A stretch of 64,000 bases of DNA from positions 31,370,165 to 31,434,164 of the forward strand of contig OX424564.1 of the NCBI GenBank assembly GCA_949152475.1. The letters run 5' to 3'. This DNA is from Terebella lapidaria. Lineage: Eukaryota; Annelida; Polychaeta; Terebellida; Terebellidae. A program made the position numbers and the translations under genes. The notes under the pieces are model-generated. The model was not told where the DNA came from and ran no database searches. It was given only the letters and a program-made list of their open reading frames with translations. Numbering within the stretch: position 1 is the first letter of the stretch; each line of letters starts with the position of its first letter. Positions 57,601-64,000 of this stretch are shown one piece after another.

Positions 57601-59686
57601 CCTCATCTTTTGTTGATCTGTCCACATCGGCACTTTGATCTCTAGACTCTGCCGTGACTCGCCCTGTGACTCCTGTTGTGTCCTCATCCACTGCTGCGGC
57701 ATTGGTCACTCCTTGAGCTGACTCGTCCGTCAATGACTTTCTTTGAATGCCCGAACTGGGGTTAGCGTCTTTGGTGGGAGCCAGCTGAGTGGAATCATCT
57801 GGTATTTCACTTGTATTTATTTCTGTACAAGGGACATCTGAACTGGCTGGTGGAGTTTGCATCTCCCCCTGTGCATTTTTAACTTTGCCAGGCGAAGTTT
57901 CAAAATTAAGAGTTGCTTCTTCACATGATTTTGTATCTACCGGTTCCGTTGAATCCGCCAGTTGACTTTTCAAGATTAACTGCAAAATATGCCATGTGAA
58001 ATATACAGTAACAATACAGTATTTTGTTTCGATACTGATACAGTATGTTCATGATCCAGAAACACCAGTACCGGAGTATCCGATGCAGCATTTTGAAACA
58101 AAAAAATTCCAATGAAAACATACCTTTTCCAGCCAGGCATTCGCTTTGTTCAAGTTTGGCAATGACCCGTATATGACTATGGTTTCATCCTTGTGGTTTT
58201 CCCATTTAACATCAGTCTCTATGGCGACCGTATCCATAGTTTCCACGGTGCCTCCGGGAATTGTCTCCATGAGCTTGCTCGGTAGGAGTGCTGCCACAAT
58301 GGAAAATATCTATAACAAGAATACGAAGAATGTATCTCTGATTATCACGATAATGAGTCAGCAAGTTTTAAATACTTTTCTTGTTTCTAGTAATTCTCTA
58401 TTTCAAAGCGTACATCAGTGACACAGTTCGGTATTTATGAAGTAAGTTTTGCATGCATTAAATAAGTATTATTTGATAGAAGGATGTTTACATGATATAC
58501 ATAATACATAAACAAAATATATAAAGTACAATACATAAACATGAAATCGAAGTACCGGTATTTAACACAAGAGTATTTAAATTTGGATATAGCAAACCTG
58601 GTCACCACAGTTCATGTTTCCATTTGGTACTTTTGACTCTAGCAAAGTCCCCAGTCCTTCTTTTGAATCGTTCTTTAGATTTCCATCACCAGTGCAGTTC
58701 ACATGTGGCTTGGAGTTTGTTGTCCTTGCAGTAGTTTGATCACCACTGTTAGTAGAAACTTTTGGAGGTCTCCCTCTCTGTGAATATATAGAGTTGATCA
58801 ATGCTATTGAATGAAGGTATAAAAGAGAGATATGATGGACGAGTTGTAGCCATAAGACCTCACAGAATAATATACAAGATACCAATACATAAATGGGGGA
58901 ACACAACATGTATTATAGAATCAGCTGAGATATATATCGTACAAGTGCATCTGAATAAGTAAAACCGAAAACACAAGTTGAAAACGATAAATTCAAACAA
59001 TTCAATTAAATACACGACAACACCACAAGGAATTACACTTAAATTCAACATTACCTTTCGTTTTGAACTGGGAGTTTTCGGTGGTGTTTCCTGTGGGTCA
59101 GCTTCAGTTGCTGGTGTACTGTGGGAATTTTTCTGCCTGTTCTTTTTACGAGGAGATTCGCTTTCATCATCACTACCAGAGTGACACTCCTTCTTGATGG
59201 AGCCAAGGAGCGGTGTATATTCAAAGTCGGCAAACTGTTTTGTCCGCCCAGCATTGCTTCTCCTCTATAGAAAGAACAGAATTGTCAATGTTTTTAATTG
59301 TGATTAAAATTAAATACTGTATTGGTCCCAATAGTAGTATGTCCCCAATAGCAGTCCCCAATAGCCCCGTGTAATTCATTCATATCTTTCTAATAAAATG
59401 TTGGGAGTGTTCCAATCCACATAATTAGGTTATTTGAATCATAATAAAGGAGATTGAAGGGATTTTCTTCAATCTGACCTCAAGTCTTGCTTCGGTTGCC
59501 ATGCTACTATTAGGACCAATACGGTATGTAGGTTCATTGAGATAGCCAACAAAAATGTTTTTAAAAAAATATTATTGTGAACATGTTTTCAAGGATGGAG
59601 TACACAATATTCATATTTATTATAACAATCAAAACACTATATATCACCTTTGTGGCCAGTCTGCTGGACACCCTCGGGGTTGCCAT
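51663..59686 (-). CDS. C2H2 zinc-finger protein, 11 exons, about 16 fingers
   Basis: Exons: 59686-59648, 59264-59055, 58777-58606 (or 58598), 58290-58124, 57979-57565, 57351-56971, 56686-56444, 54100-53897, 53744-53279, 52968-52802, 52444-51663. Phases agree throughout with the 58606 donor, giving about 1081 residues. The N-terminal third is low-complexity and charged, with an AT-hook-like KRGRPPK across the exon 2/3 join. Fingers start in exon 6 (CDQCKYRSTEVGLRKH, CEICDMAFGIRYDMRRH) and continue through exons 7-11. The last include CPDCNKVYTARATLRKH and an isolated CSICNNLFQDQADVNAH before an acidic tail. Introns cut through fingers (CKLCDKAFCSASE / LNKHHIAH). It is likely a nuclear DNA-binding regulator; no orthologue named. 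A second possible first exon, MATEARLE at 59502-59479, is also in phase. Intron 7 (54101-56443) holds a repeat element. Confidence 0.88.
54222..56155. mobile_element. tandem-core element with about 9 units of ~150 bp, in a zinc-finger gene intron
   Basis: The left end GACGTCAAGGCCTAAAGATG followed by CCTTGGAGGCATTTCGG closely matches the element at 26085. The core, about 54280-55490, is about nine units with TTAGACATGTTTGTCTAGGG, TTTCGCTCTACGACGCACCG, ATGCCGACTCGGCA and AAGGTCAAAGTTCATCC. After it come GATATGCAGGATGCCTCATG-type tails, present twice (55486 and 55800), with further diverged sequence to an A-run at about 56137. It is the same family as the 26-kb element, with diverged core units. 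Confidence 0.75.
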
Positions 59687-60079
59687 GGTGACAAGTCCTC
59701 ACAAGGTCCACCTAAAATGTACAGAACTAAATTCAGATTTAGCATTTTGGTGCAGTTTGCAGAATATACTTGTAAAGTATGAATAATTTCAAACATTTCA
59801 AATGTGCGTGTTGTGTTTGTCTTATGAGTGAATTCATTAACATTGGAATTTTAAAACATTATCTGTGGATTTATAGAGTTGTGCCATTGGGCAAGCATAG
59901 GCAGGCGAAAAAATCAAAACCAAACGATTGACGCCTGATCGACATTATCCATTTGAGGAACTGATATTTTCAAAACAGAACCATGTTAGGATATCTAATT
60001 CAATTTATTAGTATGACTTTTCGAAAGTGTGTATATGTGTCACGGTGTCAGTTTCAGCTTGTGGGGATGGCATAACTGA
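59687..60079. other. upstream of the zinc-finger gene, nothing recognised
   Basis: Likely promoter side of the minus-strand zinc-finger gene. No clear motif or gene. Confidence 0.35.
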
Positions 60080-60229
60080 TCGGGGGCCATAGCAGGGATA
60101 GGAGTCCTGCCTATTCATTTACGATGGAAATTTCACAAGAGCTGGATACAGGTAATTTAAGAGATCAAGAGGCATCATCCCGAGCAGGGACTCGATGAGT
60201 GGGACACAGGTCTGCATGCATGTGGCTCT

Positions 60230-60465
60230 GGAGGACTACTAGAGAACATGACTCCCTACCAGCTTTTGAAAGACATTTGAAAACAGTCTTATTCACTAGT
60301 TATTACTTCTAACATTTTAAATGGTACTTCTTTTATCGGTTTGTCTAGTATTAGTCTATTTTTTATCCATATTCATCATTATGCTATTTCTAGTCATTGC
60401 TCCAAAATATTGTGTATTCTGGATTCGGCGCTTTATAAGCTCTGGTAAACAATTAACAATTAAAG
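60230..60465 (+). mobile_element. LINE 3' remnant (CR1/L2-like end)
   Basis: CTACCAGCTTTTGAAAGACA and the following bases translate as LPAFERHLKTVLFTSYY, like the extreme C-terminus of CR1/L2-clade reverse transcriptases (F-x-R-x-LKT-x-LF). About 170 bases later comes GGCGCTTTATAAGCTCTGG, like the GGCGCTATATAA 3' ends common in such elements. It is a short, 5'-truncated piece; clade assignment is tentative. Confidence 0.55.
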
Positions 60466-60584
60466 CACCCCTCCAGGTCAGTCATCGTTATAGATTTTTT
60501 GTTGTTGTGGTAGCATGTAAAACAGTATAACTTTGCAGTGTGCGCAGGTTCTCCGACTCAGGTTAGTCCCTGCTCAAATCTGTG

Positions 60585-60760
60585 CACTCCCCCCCCCCCC
60601 CCCCCCCCCCCCAACATAAATTTATAAGTTTGTTTTTTCTTATTTTTTTTAGTAATCATTACATCTTATGGGGGGGGGGGGGGGTGCAGAGCAGAGGGGG
60701 CGTTTGGGGGGATCCGATAGGGCAGAAGAGGCCCCGGGAGGAGGGGGGGGGGGGGAAGGG
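60585..60760. repeat. C-run and G-runs
   Basis: A C-run of over 20 bases at about 60590-60612 is followed by G-runs near 60670 and 60744. C-run and G-run are complementary, and the G-tracts could form quadruplexes. Such runs are also places where sequencing errs. Confidence 0.8.
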
Positions 60761-61205
60761 GGAGTCAGTGAAAAAATATCAAAAGGAGGTTCAGCGAAGA
60801 AGTGAGGATGGTACAGTGGGATGCGTGTCCCATTATAACATGGCCAACCGGACCGCTTTCTGCGCGCGCGCGATAGCTGAGGGATCATTCATTTTCTAAT
60901 TAGAATTATTGAAACGGGCTTCCGACTGGAGAAAATGGCAAAATATACAGAGTGATCTGTGAATCTAGTAGGTCTACACAAATTGGCAGAAACAAAAGGT
61001 AATTACATACAAAAGAGCTCAGTTGATTGAGGTTTCATGTGTTAGCAATAGTGAGCCCTCTGAGGGCTATGAATTTGAGAACAACTTTATGTAAATTTTT
61101 GTCAGACAAGTCGGGCGATATTGAAGGAATCTTACATAGACTCTATCAGGATATTTTTCTGCACCTGACATACAAGTTTATAATCTCTAGTATATGAGCT
61201 TTTGC

Positions 61206-61663
61206 TAGTGGGACCAGCCTCACAAAGTGAGCTTTGTCCTAATGGGATCGGCCTCACAAAGTGAGCTTTGTCCTAATGGGATCGGCCTCACAAAGTGAGC
61301 CTTGCCCTAGTGGGACCGCCCTCACAAAGTGAGCCTTGTCCTAGTGGGAGCGGCCTCACAAAGTGAGCCTTGCCCTAATGGGACCGGCCTCACAAAGTGA
61401 GCCTTGTCCTAGTGGGACCAGCCTCACAAAGTGAGCCTTGTCCTAGTTGGACCGGCCTCACAAAGCGAGCCTTGTCCTAGTGGGACCGGCCTCACAAAGT
61501 GAGCCTTGTCGTAGTGGGACCGGCCTCACTCACAAAGTGAGTCTTGTTCTAGTGGGACCGGCCTCACAAAGCGAGCCTTGTCCCAGTGGGACCGCCCTCA
61601 CAAAGTGAGCCTTGTCCTAGTGGGACCGGCCTCACAAAGTGAGCCTCGTCCTAGTGGGACCAG
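61206..61663. repeat. 34-bp minisatellite, about 13 copies
   Basis: The unit is close to GGGACCGGCCTCACAAAGTG followed by AGCCTTGTCCTAGT. Each unit contains a small stem-loop, CTCAC-AAA-GTGAG. One unit near 61530 has a four-base duplication (CTCA). Not coding. Confidence 0.93.
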
Positions 61664-61811
61664 CCAGTGAAATTCGAAATAACTACAAAAACAAGATTAA
61701 AAACATATCGTTTAGACGGCTATATATTTCATGCCAATAGCAGTAAAAAGTCATGGCATTTCCAACATTCTCTTTCAGCATTGATGGAAATAGCATTATC
61801 GGTCACTATGA

Positions 61812-63074
61812 ATGAGTGAGCGAATTAGTGCCCCAATTCCCAGTGATCATGCAGCCACCCGCGCGACCACTACCTGTACCAGCCTTCACTTCCATCAGCC
61901 CTTGCCAGCCGAGCGATGTTGGCATGTCGCCTGTCCCCGGTGTTTGCTGAACATTGACATGGGTGACTTCCATGTGGTCCCCTCGAAACACACCAGGAGA
62001 GGGACAGATTGCCACAACTGTGGAGTGTTTGCTCTCAAGGTATACTAAGTGAGAATGATATATTTTGTAATACTATTTCTTGCAAATATTTTCCCATTGT
62101 ACCATACATGCTGAATGGTATAATTGTGCTGTAAACTTTAAGTGCTTATGCAAATATCACCTGCATTTAAATTAGACATTGTACATTGAGGCTCATAAAG
62201 AAAACAAACTAATAGCATGTTTCAGCAAATGTTTTATATTTTCCTGTTATTTTGTTACTTTTTAGCCCTGCACGACAGATTGTCAACAAATCGCCTGGAA
62301 ATGCCATCCCCCAACTACACAAGACGTGTGATTGCGAGGACATTGTATGAAAAAGCTGGTATGTTGAATTTGAATTTTTGTCTCCTGCTTCACTGCATGT
62401 CTCTTGTGTTTGTTATTGATAACAGACAGAAAAATGTCATGTGATGCAATATATACTTAGTCACTATACAAATATTACAAGAGTGATATAATAATACCCC
62501 AAGTTTGGTGTGATTTATCAATTTCTCTTCTTTATTATGCCATGCATTTTTCGTTAAGAAAATTTTGTAAAATTATGCTATTGTGCATGTATTATTTTCA
62601 CTGAGGCAGATGATTTATTCATACTACATTTTGCCAGATGTCCGAGACAAGTTTTGTATGTGGTGTGGCCTTGGAGATGAAGATTCTATGCTGGTATGAT
62701 TACATGTACAGAGTTTTGACCTATCCCAAACCCAGTTTGTCTGAGTTTTTTATGTCATTTTCGACGTATTCTGCAAAACGTTACTATTGACCAAAGAGAA
62801 GTTTTCTGACGTAATTTGTGAAACTTGGACAACTTCTGGGGGCATTTGGGATAGGTCAAATGTAATCTTCACTGAAGTTTAATTGTTCAAGTCTATAAAG
62901 AAATCATTTAACAATAATTGAATAAAAACCGGTCAGCTTACATATTTGCTAAACTTTGCATTTTTTTTGCAAAACATACATTTGCTAATTGTATTCCTAT
63001 TTTCCCAGATGCAGTGTGTAAAGTGTTGTGCACCATTTCATGGACGATGCACACCATCAGAAAAACGTCCATGA
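61812..63074 (+). CDS. partly resolved Cys/His-rich (PHD-like) protein gene
   Basis: Three downstream exons join cleanly in phase: 62266-62358, 62638-62693 and 63009-63074. They give LHDRLSTNRLEMPSPNYTRR, then KFCMWCGLGDEDSML, MQCVKCCAPFHGRC and a stop. The spacing C-x2-C ... C-x2-C ... H-x2-C resembles a PHD-type zinc finger. Upstream, 61812-62039 encodes another Cys/His cluster (RCWHVACPRCLLNID ... DCHNCG) and ends at AAG|GTATAC. However, its phase does not fit the next exon, so a small exon between them, or another border, is missing. The 5' end is unknown. If real, it would be a nuclear or zinc-binding protein; function not recognised. Confidence 0.45.
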
Positions 63075-64000
63075 GGGATCTGTTTCATATGGAAATTGTA
63101 ATTGTATCCCCCGAACAAAGTTTGGCGTATACTACTGATTTGCAGTCGTCGCGCTGCTGTAAACTGAAAACACTTTCTTGTGAGCGCTATACAGGTCACA
63201 TTTATAATCCAATTTTGATAATTATTTACACAAACACATATATATTATGGTAAGGTCATGACACCTATCGATTTTGTTTGCCATAACAACCAAAGTGACC
63301 AATTGGGGACTCATTTTGTGATGAAATCAGTCCATTCAACACACATATGGCTTGTGAGTGCTCTAGGGGTGGCAATTTCACAGCCATCGCCGCGATATCG
63401 AAGAGGAATGTTGATTTGTTTTACGAAAAGATTTCATGAATATCAATAGGTTAACGGGTAACCTTATTACAACAATATGAAACCTCCAGATTGAGGTTTG
63501 AGATATTCTATTTCGTTGTAATTTGAAAACAAATTATTCTGAAAGTGTGTATATGTGTAGAGTTGATGGTTTGTGCAAAACAGATTACTATTACTGAATA
63601 AGTTAACATGATTTTCACGGTTTAAGTCTGAATACGTGTGATAAGTAAACGAACAGTTGGAAATTTTTCGGATAGATGTTTGTGTAACAGCACAATGGCA
63701 TGTGTAACATGAGACAGTTAGTGTGTATTGTGAACTTACACAAAAAGTTGCATTTGGAAATTGATATGTGCAAACTCTTATATTTTATTGTTCAGAAATG
63801 AGTATATGTTTGCAGTTCAATTATGATATTTCATGATTATTAAACACAGTGCATAGTGTGCAGCAACCTGTTTTTATTGTTTCATGGTAAATAAGCTGTA
63901 ATGGAAATATCTCTGTTACCTTTGTATACCAATAGGAGTGTGTGTGTGAGATTGAAACAATATTCGCATTCATATTTGTCAGAATATAATTGCTATTGCA
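63075..64000. other. no gene recognised to the window end
   Basis: 3' flank of the preceding gene model. A/T-rich, with short open frames only. Confidence 0.4.

Overview
This is a stretch of an animal nuclear genome. Its genes have introns with GT-AG borders, and it carries metazoan families: EMC8/9, TMEM42, PLAC8, a many-fingered C2H2 protein, and two large Mab-21/cGAS-like proteins. Interspersed repeats packed with AGGTCA-type motifs, GACG microsatellites and tandem-core elements suggest a marine invertebrate. My best guess is a lophotrochozoan such as a mollusc. That is an impression from repeat style, not a proof.

Layout. 1-10.4 kb holds no gene I can support. It is a run of non-autonomous elements: an inverted-repeat element, a 3.4 kb element with 5-bp target duplications, a 1.2 kb element whose core is a dense array of 14-bp palindromes, and a TTAA-flanked MITE. 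10.4-23.6 kb holds two divergently oriented, intronless cGAS-like receptor (cGLR)/Mab-21 paralogues. The first is an intact 1285-residue frame ending in about 25 copies of an 8-residue acidic repeat. The second has a related 9-residue repeat tail and looks broken by frameshifts. 25.0-25.3 kb is a single-exon PLAC8 protein. 26.1-28.1 kb is a tandem-core element. 28.4-30.6 kb (minus) is TMEM42 in three exons, with a Helitron/Helentron-like element in its first intron.

32.8-50.3 kb (plus) is EMC8/9 in five exons. Its first intron is 15.8 kb long, almost all of it a stack of transposons inserted into one another. An old long-inverted-repeat MITE was split by a Tigger/pogo-like element. That in turn took in a TTAA MITE, itself split by a Helitron-like insertion, and a whole-looking Ty3/gypsy LTR element. 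A CGCCGG-rich TA element sits in the old MITE's right arm.

51.7-59.7 kb (minus) is an 11-exon gene for a C2H2 protein of about 1081 residues and 16 fingers, convergent with EMC8. One intron carries a second tandem-core element related to the one at 26-28 kb. 60-64 kb holds a LINE 3' remnant, G/C runs, a 34-bp minisatellite and a partly resolved Cys/His-rich gene on the plus strand.

How the genes work together. There is no operon. EMC8 belongs to the ER membrane-protein insertase complex, TMEM42 is a small multi-pass membrane protein, and the cGLR pair probably belongs to innate nucleic-acid sensing. The most noteworthy biology is the cGLR pair, with its long conserved C-terminal module and expandable acidic tails, and the readable insertion history inside EMC8 intron 1.
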